Shown here in pieces: positions 32,148-39,118 of a DNA stretch of 39,118 nucleotides. The stretch is taken from NCBI RefSeq assembly GCF_051846935.1, contig NZ_JBPYCS010000024.1, positions 1 through 39,118 on the forward strand, read 5' to 3'. The notes under the pieces were generated by a model. The model was not told the origin of the DNA. It made no database searches and saw only the letters and a program-made list of their open reading frames with translations. The DNA comes from JBPYCR01 sp051846935. Lineage in GTDB: Bacteria > Bacillota > Bacilli > Bacillales > Amphibacillaceae. The first letter of the stretch is position 1; each line of letters starts with the position of its first letter. Position numbers and translations under genes: made by a program.

Positions 32148-33002
32148 TTACGTATATTTATATCGTTCTCTTTTCAATTCTGCGATTGTTTCTCCGCTTG
32201 CATCATACTGGACGGCTCGATAATACGCATCATGATAAAAAGTAAACCAAGCATTTCGTTCGTAGCCATATGCCATCCATTTTTCCTTTTGATGAACAGA
32301 GGTTACTGGATAATCGTCATAGGCGAGTACCCACAGCTTATTTTGATGTCCATGTGTCGGCATAATGTCCGCCATATGAATAAAGCACTCATTTCCGTCA
32401 TCGTATACAATAATACAATGTCCGTCGCTATGCCCACTCGTATGAATCATTTTCAGATCATCGGTAATTTCCAATTCGTAATCAAATGTATGAACTTGAT
32501 CTTGTACTGGCTCCCAATTCATTTTCCAATATGTATTTTTAGATCGGATATTCGGATTTCTCATTTCATTCCATTCAATAGATGATGTGTATATCGGCGT
32601 CTGATCAAAAACCGGTACAAAGGAATCATATACTTTTTTCGTCAAACCGCAAGCATGATCAAAATGCAAATGTGTCATTAAAATCATATCTATATCGGTT
32701 ATTTTTAACGCAAGCTGTGCAAGTGACGTTTCAATGAATGACTCTTCCAACACACCAAAATTGCGAATTTGTTTATCCGTCAATTTTCCATTTCCCATAC
32801 CTGTATCAATTAAAATATTTTTCCCATCAATCTGAAGTAAAATAGGATCTGTCCTAAGTTCAATTTGGTTTTTTTCATTAACAGGGTACCTTTTGCTCCA
32901 TAAAGCTTTTGGCACAACTCCGAACATGGCACCCCCATCAAGAAAATTAACGCCTCCATTTAACCAGGTCAAGGTTGCGCGCCCGATTTTCAGCTGCTCC
33001 AT
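32148..33002 (-). CDS. ytnP: metallo-beta-lactamase fold hydrolase YtnP (lactonase-like)
   Basis: The 284-residue protein carries the metallo-beta-lactamase signature THLHFDHACG (about 108-117), TSGHSDGH, HMADIMPTH and the terminal YHDA histidine, as well as the family start LTWLNGG...DGGAMFGVVP. B. subtilis YtnP is reported to degrade homoserine-lactone-type signals of Streptomyces, and the close match of motifs suggests the same activity. Cytoplasmic, no signal peptide. ATG at 33002 is chosen (ggagg ten bases upstream); the frame extends 14 codons further without support. Divergent from ytzH. Confidence 0.9.
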   Translation of the reverse strand: MEQLKIGRATLTWLNGGVNFLDGGAMFGVVPKALWSKRYPVNEKNQIELRTDPILLQIDGKNILIDTGMGNGKLTDKQIRNFGVLEESFIETSLAQLALKITDIDMILMTHLHFDHACGLTKKVYDSFVPVFDQTPIYTSSIEWNEMRNPNIRSKNTYWKMNWEPVQDQVHTFDYELEITDDLKMIHTSGHSDGHCIIVYDDGNECFIHMADIMPTHGHQNKLWVLAYDDYPVTSVHQKEKWMAYGYERNAWFTFYHDAYYRAVQYDASGETIAELKRERYKYT

Positions 33003-33108
33003 TGTCCTCGTCCTCCCTATCATTGCTGAATATATACTTTTCAACTATTTCCCAGTGTTTTGTATAGTATAACAAAAAAGATCCATAATATCATTGAGGT
33101 GATTTGTT

Positions 33109-33402
33109 TTGAATTTAACAGTAAATAATCAACTAACTTTACTATACGATATTCTGGATGAACATATAGCTGAGAATGATGGTAACATTACAGAATATCA
33201 ACAAATAAAACGACTCGTGCAATCGATGATGGCAAGAAACGCAATTTCAGATCACGATACACTTTTCCAACATTTACCTGAAATTTATAATTATGGCTTT
33301 CAAGGGGAAGTTGTTCAGTGCTTAACAGAGCACATTGAAACAAATAAAACGAACATAGAAAATTGGCTAGAAGCGATTCAGCAAGCAAAAACAGAAACGT
33401 AG
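33109..33402 (+). CDS. ytzH: YtzH-like protein
   Basis: A 97-residue, acidic, helix-rich protein starting with TTG at 33109, with gaggtg seven bases upstream. NNQLTLLYDILDEH and CEYQQIKRL-like/VQSMMAR spacing match the small YtzH family, found beside ytnP in B. subtilis. No catalytic motif or membrane segment. Function unknown. The ytmP and trmB genes that follow ytzH in B. subtilis are absent here. Confidence 0.75.
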   Translation: MNLTVNNQLTLLYDILDEHIAENDGNITEYQQIKRLVQSMMARNAISDHDTLFQHLPEIYNYGFQGEVVQCLTEHIETNKTNIENWLEAIQQAKTET

Positions 33403-33466
33403 TCCGTAACTCTATTTTTGTTTGTATTCGTTAAGCCAAAGCCAAATCGTAAACAATAAATGTCCT

Positions 33467-34330
33467 TTACTCATCAAACGAAAAAGTACTCGTTTCTTCT
33501 GCCCACTCAGGACGTTTCACAGAAGTTGTTTGACAATGCTTTAGTAAAGCTTCGATCGCTTTTAATTGAACACTTTTTAGCGTGCCAGATAATTGACGTT
33601 TTTCCTTAAACCACTGGTCATATTGTCTTTTTCCTACAATCCTTGTTTGGTACGATTCCGTTGCAAAAAGGATATGATTGGTTCTTGAAAGGACGGTTTT
33701 CTTAACGGGAAATTCAATATTATACGCCTGCAAAATAGCCTTTATAATCTGTTCTGATCGTTTCAATGAAATTAATGGGCTAATTTGTTTTGAAAACGTG
33801 CCATTTCCATTATCTATACGCCATGTACGCTCACTACTAGCCATTATTGTCGCTGCTGAAGCAATCTCTAATATGTTAATGATTTCAATCCCAATTGGGC
33901 TAATAACTATTATTTCTCCTTCTATAGGAGCTTTTTGTATATTAAAAACAGGATAATACATAATTAAATAAATATCCGGAAATCGTTGTAAAAAATATTT
34001 TAACAAATTATCTTTTTCATAATTTTTACTTGTGAATGATACATCTGTTACAGTCGAAGTCGCCCATTTTAATTGGATCGGATAAAGCTCGTCCAAAAAA
34101 TATTGCTTCAACTTTTCATTCGTAGTCGGCAATGGGGGGTGTTTTAGATCTCCCCCTTCTTCTGATTGCATTTCTTTGTCCGTGCGGTGATTCGCATCCT
34201 GCTCGTTTTGCCAACGTTGTACAAGCTTTTTCCAATTCTCCCTTTTTAAACGAATGTACTGGCTAGGATAACGATATACATTCCATTCATACCTTGACAC
34301 ATAATCTTCTAGTTTAATTAGCTGTGCCAT
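33467..34330 (-). CDS. NERD-domain-like protein, degenerate
   Basis: From the ATG at 34330 (ggagg seven bases upstream) the protein has 287 residues. The N-terminal about 70 residues are basic, aromatic and then acidic; the middle (about 120-215) has the order of a nuclease-related (NERD) domain: FPDIYLIMYYPVFN, EGEIIVISPIGIEIINILE, a RTWRIDNGNGTF strand and KRSEQIIKAIL. The acidic/lysine residues that mark active nucleases in this fold (the D of IDH and the ExK after the strand) are not seen. No membrane segment. Family assignment is a judgement from pattern, not certain. It is 46 bases after the pseudouridine synthase gene on the same strand. Confidence 0.6.
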   Translation of the reverse strand: MAQLIKLEDYVSRYEWNVYRYPSQYIRLKRENWKKLVQRWQNEQDANHRTDKEMQSEEGGDLKHPPLPTTNEKLKQYFLDELYPIQLKWATSTVTDVSFTSKNYEKDNLLKYFLQRFPDIYLIMYYPVFNIQKAPIEGEIIVISPIGIEIINILEIASAATIMASSERTWRIDNGNGTFSKQISPLISLKRSEQIIKAILQAYNIEFPVKKTVLSRTNHILFATESYQTRIVGKRQYDQWFKEKRQLSGTLKSVQLKAIEALLKHCQTTSVKRPEWAEETSTFSFDE

Positions 34331-34376
34331 GTATAGGCCTCCAATCTCCAATCTAAACACGCCTTACTAGGCTATA

Positions 34377-35099
34377 CTACGAATTTGGCTTCAATAAATT
34401 AATATATTTTAATTCTTGATCCGTTAACGTCCTTACGCTACCAGGAGTTAACTGATTATCGAGAATAATTTGACCCATTCGTATTCTTTTGAGATACGTC
34501 ACTTTCATATGAATTGCTTCAAACATACGTTTAACTTGATGGAACTTTCCTTCTGTAATCGTTAATTCAACTTCAGAATTAGGCCCACTCATTAATATAT
34601 TTAATAAAGCTGGTTTCGTTAAATAGCCATCCTCCAACTCCACGCCGCGAGCAAAGTGCAATACATTGGACTCTGTTACTTCCCCATCAATCGTAGCATA
34701 GTACGTTTTTTCAATATTTTTTTTTGGTGCAGTTAATTGGTGTGCTACATCCCCATCGTTGGTAAGTAGAAGCAATCCTTCGGTATCTTTATCGAGACGG
34801 CCAACTGGGAATGGGTTAAACTTCTTCCACTTATCTGGAAGTAAATCGATAACGGTTTGCTCTCGCCGATCCTCCGTTGCAGAAATACAGCCGGCGGATT
34901 TGTTCATCATAAGATAAATATACTTTTGATAATACACCGGCGTTTTATCCACTTCGATATGCTGTATATAAGGATCAACTTTATAGCTACCATCTTTAAT
35001 TACAATAGAATCAACAGAAACACGTTGTTTTTTTAATATTTGTTTTACATCTTTTCGACTTCCAAACCCCATGTTGGCAAGCAATTTATCTAGGCGCAT
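34377..35099 (-). CDS. RsuA-family rRNA pseudouridine synthase
   Basis: Converts a specific uridine of rRNA to pseudouridine. The 240-residue protein starts with an S4 RNA-binding domain (MRLDKLLANMGFGSRKDVKQ, about 1-50), followed by the catalytic domain with GRLDKDTEGLLLLTNDG, whose first Asp (about 102) is the nucleophile, then EKTYYA and EGKFHQVKRMF and YLKRIRMG. This is the arrangement of RsuA/RluB/RluE/RluF, and the closest B. subtilis counterpart is YtzG; the position modified (16S U516 in RsuA) cannot be read from sequence. It follows the MurJ-type flippase gene by 11 bases and is co-transcribed. Confidence 0.92.
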   Translation of the reverse strand: MRLDKLLANMGFGSRKDVKQILKKQRVSVDSIVIKDGSYKVDPYIQHIEVDKTPVYYQKYIYLMMNKSAGCISATEDRREQTVIDLLPDKWKKFNPFPVGRLDKDTEGLLLLTNDGDVAHQLTAPKKNIEKTYYATIDGEVTESNVLHFARGVELEDGYLTKPALLNILMSGPNSEVELTITEGKFHQVKRMFEAIHMKVTYLKRIRMGQIILDNQLTPGSVRTLTDQELKYINLLKPNS

Positions 35100-35110
35100 A
35101 CGAATCCCCT

Positions 35111-36730
35111 CTATGTTTTTCTTAAAAAACGATCTAAAAAAGCAATCTTACTGCCTAACGTACGTTCAAGTAACGTAGATTGATACGCAAACCACATATA
35201 AACAAGACCACCAACGCTTACTCCTAAAAATAGCATTACAATTGCTCCGATGCGACTTTCTTCGTAATCGACTACCATTCCTGTTAATAGCTTAACAATC
35301 ATAATTACTGTAAGCATAATCGCTGTGAAAATTAATACGAGCAAAGATCGTTTAGCCGTTTGCTTATATGAAAAATGAACAGTGCGCTTTATCCGCCATA
35401 AATTAAGCAATACAGCCGTTCCGACAGCTATGCCTGTAGCAATGATTGCTCCTTTTGCACCAAATGTATGAATAAGTACAGTATTAAAAAAAGCTTTTAT
35501 TAAAAAACCAGCACCTAAGCTAACAATAGAAAAACGTTGTTCATTTATACCTTGCAGGACTGCAGCAGATACTGTAAACATGGCAAACAGTAAAGCAACA
35601 GGTGCATACCATGCCAATAAACTACTCGATATGTCAAAATGTTCAAATCCATAAAAGGAACTATACGCTGCACCAGCTAAAATCGATAGTCCAGCAACAG
35701 CAGGAACAACAAGTACGATTATAATTTGCAAAGCTTGATTAATTTGCTGAAATAGTAATTTGCGGTTATTTTGTGTAAACGATTTTGTCAATACTGGTAA
35801 TATTGCTAAAGATAATCCTGTTGCCAATGTGACAGGGATTATAACAAGCTTATGTCCATACAAATTAATTGCAGATAAAGCAAATTCCGATATATCGCTT
35901 TGATTAATTGCTTGCATTGCACGGTTAAAAGTAAACGTATCTACAGACTGATACAAAGGAATAGCAATCCCGACTAAAACGAATGGCCCTGCATATTGAA
36001 ATAACTCAATAAAAAGGTCCTTTTGAGACAATTGGCTAAATTTCCGTTGCTGTTCCACTTGCCGTTTCAAATTAGCTTTTCTTTTTAACCAATAAATGAG
36101 TAATACAATACAGGATGCCAGTGCGCCTACAAACGCAGCAAACGTAGCAAATCCAACCGCAGTAGGTATTGAGCCATCGAAAACTTTAACGACAATAAAT
36201 ACTCCAATTAATACAAAAGAAATGCGAACAATTTGTTCCACTACTTGTGAAACAGCAGTTGGTCCCATTGACTGATACCCTTGGAAAAAACCGCGTACAA
36301 TACTCATACCTGGAATAAGAATTAAGGCAAAGCTTACCATCTGTATGACCATTTTTACATCTTGTACCGTATTGTCGTGATTATCCCCTTCAACCATTAA
36401 GTGCGCTAACCAATCTGCACTGAAAAACAAGATAAGAAACGACAATATTCCAGTTGCCGCCATTAATATTAATCCAGAGCGAAACATTCGCATCCCTGTT
36501 TCATAGTCGCCTAAAGAATTATATTTAGACACAAACTTAGAAACAGCGAGCGGAACACCAACAGTTGAGATACTAATTAAAATCGTATATGGATTATACG
36601 CATAGTAATATAACGCACCACCTTGTCCACCAACAAGAGCATTAAATGGGATTACATAAATCATCCCTAAAAACTTTGATAAAAAAGAAGCCCCTGTGAG
36701 CAACATCGTGCCTCTCACAAAATTCGACAT
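35111..36730 (-). CDS. murJ: MOP-superfamily lipid II flippase (MurJ/YtgP)
   Basis: Integral membrane protein expected to move lipid II from the inner to the outer face of the membrane. The 539-residue protein has about 14 membrane helices typical of the polysaccharide transporter/MVF group, and starts like YtgP (GTMLLTGASFLSKFLGMIYVIPF). Other matching segments are YYYAYNPYTILISISTVGVPLAVSKFV-type helix 2, MSIVRGFFQGYQSMGPTA and AVLQGINEQRFS. YtgP was shown to be the MurJ-type flippase of B. subtilis, working beside AmjA. SpoVB is the related alternative, but context (next to ytfP and an RsuA-type gene) fits YtgP. Start at 36730 has aggtga upstream. Confidence 0.9.
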   Translation of the reverse strand: MSNFVRGTMLLTGASFLSKFLGMIYVIPFNALVGGQGGALYYYAYNPYTILISISTVGVPLAVSKFVSKYNSLGDYETGMRMFRSGLILMAATGILSFLILFFSADWLAHLMVEGDNHDNTVQDVKMVIQMVSFALILIPGMSIVRGFFQGYQSMGPTAVSQVVEQIVRISFVLIGVFIVVKVFDGSIPTAVGFATFAAFVGALASCIVLLIYWLKRKANLKRQVEQQRKFSQLSQKDLFIELFQYAGPFVLVGIAIPLYQSVDTFTFNRAMQAINQSDISEFALSAINLYGHKLVIIPVTLATGLSLAILPVLTKSFTQNNRKLLFQQINQALQIIIVLVVPAVAGLSILAGAAYSSFYGFEHFDISSSLLAWYAPVALLFAMFTVSAAVLQGINEQRFSIVSLGAGFLIKAFFNTVLIHTFGAKGAIIATGIAVGTAVLLNLWRIKRTVHFSYKQTAKRSLLVLIFTAIMLTVIMIVKLLTGMVVDYEESRIGAIVMLFLGVSVGGLVYMWFAYQSTLLERTLGSKIAFLDRFLRKT

Positions 36731-37163
36731 TATTTCACCTGCATTTTAATTTATTAATTACACCCTATACAAGTTGAACAAGCGCTCTGCTTAAAATTGT
36801 AGCAATCGGAGCGATGCCTAAGGTATAGGTATCACGATGAGATCGTGAATCGATGACGACTTATCTTAAAGCATTACATCTTAAAGCATTACATAAAGTC
36901 ATCTTTCTTTCTGCACGCTGAAGCTAGACAGCTATACGTGCTTTTTTTATCTTTTCGAACACATCTATAATATATACAAAAATTAGAAAACCAAGTGTGT
37001 GAGCATTTTAATAAAAACAACTTGAGTATCTTTGTTATTTTATCATACATTTTAATTTCATGAGCATATTTCATATTTTCTTTATCTTTTTAACGTTTTT
37101 CAAACATCATTCGCATATCCACTAAGAAAACATGGTAAAATTAGCTCGAAAGGATGAAAAATA
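36731..37163. other. intergenic gap between murJ and ytfP
   Basis: It contains the divergent promoters and two small oddities: a 7-bp hairpin (tcacgat/atcgtga, 36832-36848) and an exact tandem duplication of 15 bases at 36863-36892. No gene or RNA is recognised. Confidence 0.5.
36863..36892. repeat. exact 15-bp tandem duplication
   Basis: atcttaaagcattac occurs twice without interruption (36863-36877, 36878-36892). It lies about 130 bases before the murJ start on the upstream side, in no gene. Confidence 0.9.
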
Positions 37164-38447
37164 TTGAATTATGATGTTATCGTAATCGGTGGTGGCCCAT
37201 CTGGTTTAATGGCTGCATTATCTGCAGCGGAAAATGGCGCTAAAACGATTTTAATTGAAAAGGGAAGTAAACTCGGTACTAAATTAGCAATTTCTGGAGG
37301 CGGGCGTTGTAATGTTACCAATCGACTAGCAGAAGATGAAGTAATAAAGCACATTCCTGGCAATGGAAAGTTTTTATACAGTGCTTTTTCTGTATTTAAC
37401 AATTATGATATTATTGCATTTTTTGAGGGGCTAGGCGTTGAGTTAAAAGAAGAAGATCACGGTCGAATGTTTCCTGCTTCAAATTCAGCTAAAAGCGTAG
37501 TGGACACTTTAATTAAACAATTAGATAAGCTGAATATTAAAATAAATAAAAACACACGTGTAAAGGCCATTCATTATGACTCGATAAACCATACAGTTAT
37601 TACAGATGATTGTAAGATAAAAGGAAAGGCTATTGTTGTCGCAGTTGGTGGAATGTCTGTTCCACATACTGGATCAACTGGAGATGGCTACGCGTGGGCA
37701 AAAAAAGCTGGGCACACAATTACACAGCTGTACCCTACAGAAGTACCTTTAACATCAGACGAAATGTTTATTAAGAATAAAAGCTTACAAGGACTCTCTT
37801 TACGTGATATCGCATTAACAGTCTGTAATAAAAAAGGAAAACCAATTGTTACACATCAAATGGACATGGTATTTACACATTTTGGAGTTTCTGGTCCAGC
37901 TGTATTGCGCTGTTCCCAATTTGTTGTAAAAGAATTAATGAAAGCAAATCAAAATTATGTCACTCTATCACTTGATGTACTTCCTAATACTAATATAAAC
38001 GATTTACAAAACACGCTACTAAATTTAATGAAAACAAATCCAAAAAAGTCAATTAAAAACGCGCTTAAAGGAATTGTTCCCGAACGTTTTTTGGAATTTA
38101 TTCTAAACTTTAATCATGTAAATGAAGAGAAAAAAGCGGCAAATGTATCAAAAGAAACGATAAATTCAATTGTTAACACTATAAAAAAGTTCCCAATAAA
38201 AGTGAACGGATCGTTACCAATTGAAAAAGCCTTTGTAACAGGAGGCGGTGTTAGTATAAAAGAAATCACCCCAAAAACGATGGAATCCAAAATAATGAAA
38301 AATTTGTTTTTTTGTGGGGAAATTTTAGATATTCATGGATATACTGGCGGATATAACATAACTGCTGCCCTCGTTACAGGTCGTCTTGCGGGTTCGAATG
38401 CTGCTTTAAAATACAAAAGAATGGCAGATGATTCCTCGCATAACTAA
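37164..38447 (+). CDS. ytfP: YtfP/HI0933-family flavoprotein oxidoreductase
   Basis: FAD-dependent protein of the BaiN/HI0933 family. The 427-residue protein starts with the dinucleotide-binding motif DVIVIGGGPSGLMAALSAAE (4-23), continues with the family-specific GTKLAISGGGRCNVTN (about 37-52), GRMFPASNSA and an FTHFGVSGPA segment, and ends with the second FAD contact FFCGEILDIHGYTGGYN. Its substrate is unknown. The start is TTG at 37164 with aaagga nine bases before; no in-frame ATG fits better. Divergent from murJ, and followed by a tiny gene. Confidence 0.9.
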   Translation: MNYDVIVIGGGPSGLMAALSAAENGAKTILIEKGSKLGTKLAISGGGRCNVTNRLAEDEVIKHIPGNGKFLYSAFSVFNNYDIIAFFEGLGVELKEEDHGRMFPASNSAKSVVDTLIKQLDKLNIKINKNTRVKAIHYDSINHTVITDDCKIKGKAIVVAVGGMSVPHTGSTGDGYAWAKKAGHTITQLYPTEVPLTSDEMFIKNKSLQGLSLRDIALTVCNKKGKPIVTHQMDMVFTHFGVSGPAVLRCSQFVVKELMKANQNYVTLSLDVLPNTNINDLQNTLLNLMKTNPKKSIKNALKGIVPERFLEFILNFNHVNEEKKAANVSKETINSIVNTIKKFPIKVNGSLPIEKAFVTGGGVSIKEITPKTMESKIMKNLFFCGEILDIHGYTGGYNITAALVTGRLAGSNAALKYKRMADDSSHN

Positions 38448-38500
38448 GCTGAATGGAGAGAAGCTATTACTGTCTGAAAGCAATAGAAAGGGTGGTTAGC

Positions 38501-38680
38501 TTGCAAAAAAACGGCATGTGGTTACCTCTAGTTGCTTCTATTGGAGTAGGAGCCGTAACGTATTACACAATTTCTAAAAACAATCATACCATTGGGCAAA
38601 CGATCCAAAAAGTTATGCCATACGTATCTCAAATGAGTGGATCTAATAGTGGACAGCTAGGCCCATTTGGGATGAGCTAA
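38501..38680 (+). CDS. small hypothetical membrane protein
   Basis: With the TTG start at 38501 (aaagggtgg five bases upstream) the product has 59 residues: a hydrophobic segment (about 6-21, MWLPLVASIGVGAVTYYTI) and a tail rich in Ser/Gly/Gln (SQMSGSNSGQLGPFG). An in-frame ATG at 38453 has no ribosome binding site. It follows ytfP by about 50 bases and ends before a strong terminator, so it is probably read with ytfP. I do not recognise the family with certainty. Confidence 0.6.
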   Translation: MQKNGMWLPLVASIGVGAVTYYTISKNNHTIGQTIQKVMPYVSQMSGSNSGQLGPFGMS

Positions 38681-38689
38681 CAGACAAAA

Positions 38690-38720
38690 AAACCGCGCAC
38701 ATTTTTGTGCGCGGTTTATA
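38690..38720. terminator. strong terminator after the ytfP transcript
   Basis: Perfect 12-bp stem aaaccgcgcaca/tgtgcgcggttt (38690-38701 with 38706-38717), GC-rich, preceded by a run of A and followed by tatattttac. The A-run also makes it a terminator on the minus strand, for transcripts leaving the rRNA operon. Confidence 0.87.
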
Positions 38721-38793
38721 TTTTACTTTGCTAAATAAAAATAACACAAAGAAAAGTAAACAGTACTTATCGATGCGGTTATAGTTTTATTCT

Positions 38794-38818
38794 AAAAAAG
38801 TTTCTTTTCGGTTGAAAC
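38794..38818 (-). terminator. possible terminator of the rRNA operon
   Basis: On the minus strand gtttc (38818-38814) can pair with gaaac (38804-38800), followed directly by tttttt. The stem is short. It lies only about 80 bases after the 3' end of 23S. Confidence 0.45.
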
Positions 38819-38828
38819 AGAATTGAGT

Positions 38829-38862
38829 CAAGGTTATACCTTGAAAACTAAATAAGAATTGT
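38829..38862 (-). other. downstream arm of the 23S processing stem
   Basis: The minus strand carries cttatttagttttcaagg followed by the short hairpin caaggt/accttg. The tagttttc stretch downstream of 23S is the usual complement of gaaaact upstream of 23S in Bacillaceae operons, where the two form the RNase-cleaved stalk. The upstream partner is outside the window. Confidence 0.5.
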
Positions 38863-38894
38863 TTCATCAATGGGCATCATCAGCCAAAAATAGT

Positions 38895-39118
38895 TAGTTA
38901 AGTCCTCGATCTATTAGTATCCGTCAGCTTCACGTGTCACCACGCTTCCACCTCGGACCTATCAACCTCATCGTCTCTGAGGGATCTTACTCACTCGAAG
39001 TGATGGGAAGTCTCATCTTGAGGCGGGCTTCATGCTTAGATGCTTTCAGCACTTATCCTTGCCACACGTAGCTACCCAGCTATGCTCCTGGCGGAACAAC
39101 TGGTACACCAGCGGTGTG
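38895..39118 (-). rRNA. 23S ribosomal RNA, 3' end (partial)
   Basis: The plus strand from 38895 (tagttaagtcctcgatct, then attagtatccgtcagct) is the reverse complement of the conserved 3' end of bacterial 23S rRNA; cacgtgtcaccacgcttcc, ggcttcatgcttagatgctt and ctggtacaccagcggtg follow in the correct order. About 224 bases of the molecule lie in the window; the 5' part continues beyond 39118. No 5S rRNA or tRNA gene is found between 38718 and 38894. Confidence 0.97.

Overview
The window looks like chromosome from a low-GC Gram-positive bacterium of the family Bacillaceae, most likely one of the halotolerant Virgibacillus/Oceanobacillus/Lentibacillus group. The evidence is the AT-rich composition, AGGAGG-type ribosome binding sites with frequent GTG/TTG starts, a tyrosyl T-box, LexA boxes of the GAAC-N4-GTTC type, a sigma-B-type promoter, and a gene order that follows the B. 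subtilis tyrS/motPS/ccpA/aroA/ytxGH/murC/sftA/ytoP/ytnP/murJ/ytfP region. The species is an inference. Nothing here looks like phage, CRISPR or an intact insertion sequence.

Layout. 1-739: gene-poor, starting with a perfect 20-bp inverted repeat. 740-6513 (minus): a dihydrouridine synthase, a three-gene amino-sugar-like operon (WbqC-like, PIG-L deacetylase, DegT aminotransferase) and a membrane glycosyltransferase. 6771-8732: a divergent SOS unit, with a small WYL-like protein plus YolD on one side and a UvrX-type Y-family polymerase on the other, each with a LexA box. 8798-10340 (minus): tyrS with its T-box leader. 10.39-10.96 kb: a repeat island. 11219-14197: a class A penicillin-binding protein. 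14400-18314 (minus): motS, motP, ccpA and the chorismate mutase/DAHP synthase gene. 18457-20586: an FtsA/PilM-like ATPase with a long repeated C-terminal region. 21490-28506 (minus): ytxH, ytxG, murC, a nicotinate phosphoribosyltransferase-like gene, sftA and ytpQ. 28.5-29.14 kb: a second repeat island. 29200-38680: housekeeping genes of both orientations (ytoQ, a DUF84 NTPase, M42 peptidase, ytzB, ytnP, ytzH, a NERD-like protein, a pseudouridine synthase, the lipid II flippase homologue, ytfP). 38895-end: the 3' end of a 23S rRNA gene on the minus strand, with no 5S gene after it.

Most genes serve the cell envelope and growth: PBP, MurC, the MurJ-type flippase, the SftA translocase, the FtsA-like protein and a glycosyltransferase. 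Others serve motility (a probably sodium-driven MotPS stator), carbon control (CcpA), aromatic synthesis, NAD salvage, translation and translesion synthesis.

The least explained content is non-coding. A family of short structured repeats occurs in several states: two copies keep nearly identical flanks but have different central stems that remain perfectly paired, and another core sits inside a roughly 210-bp unit that recurs inverted 18 kb away without the full core. The best protein candidate for new biology is the FtsA-like protein with five or six degenerate C-terminal beta-type repeats. The rRNA operon that appears to end without 5S is also worth checking.
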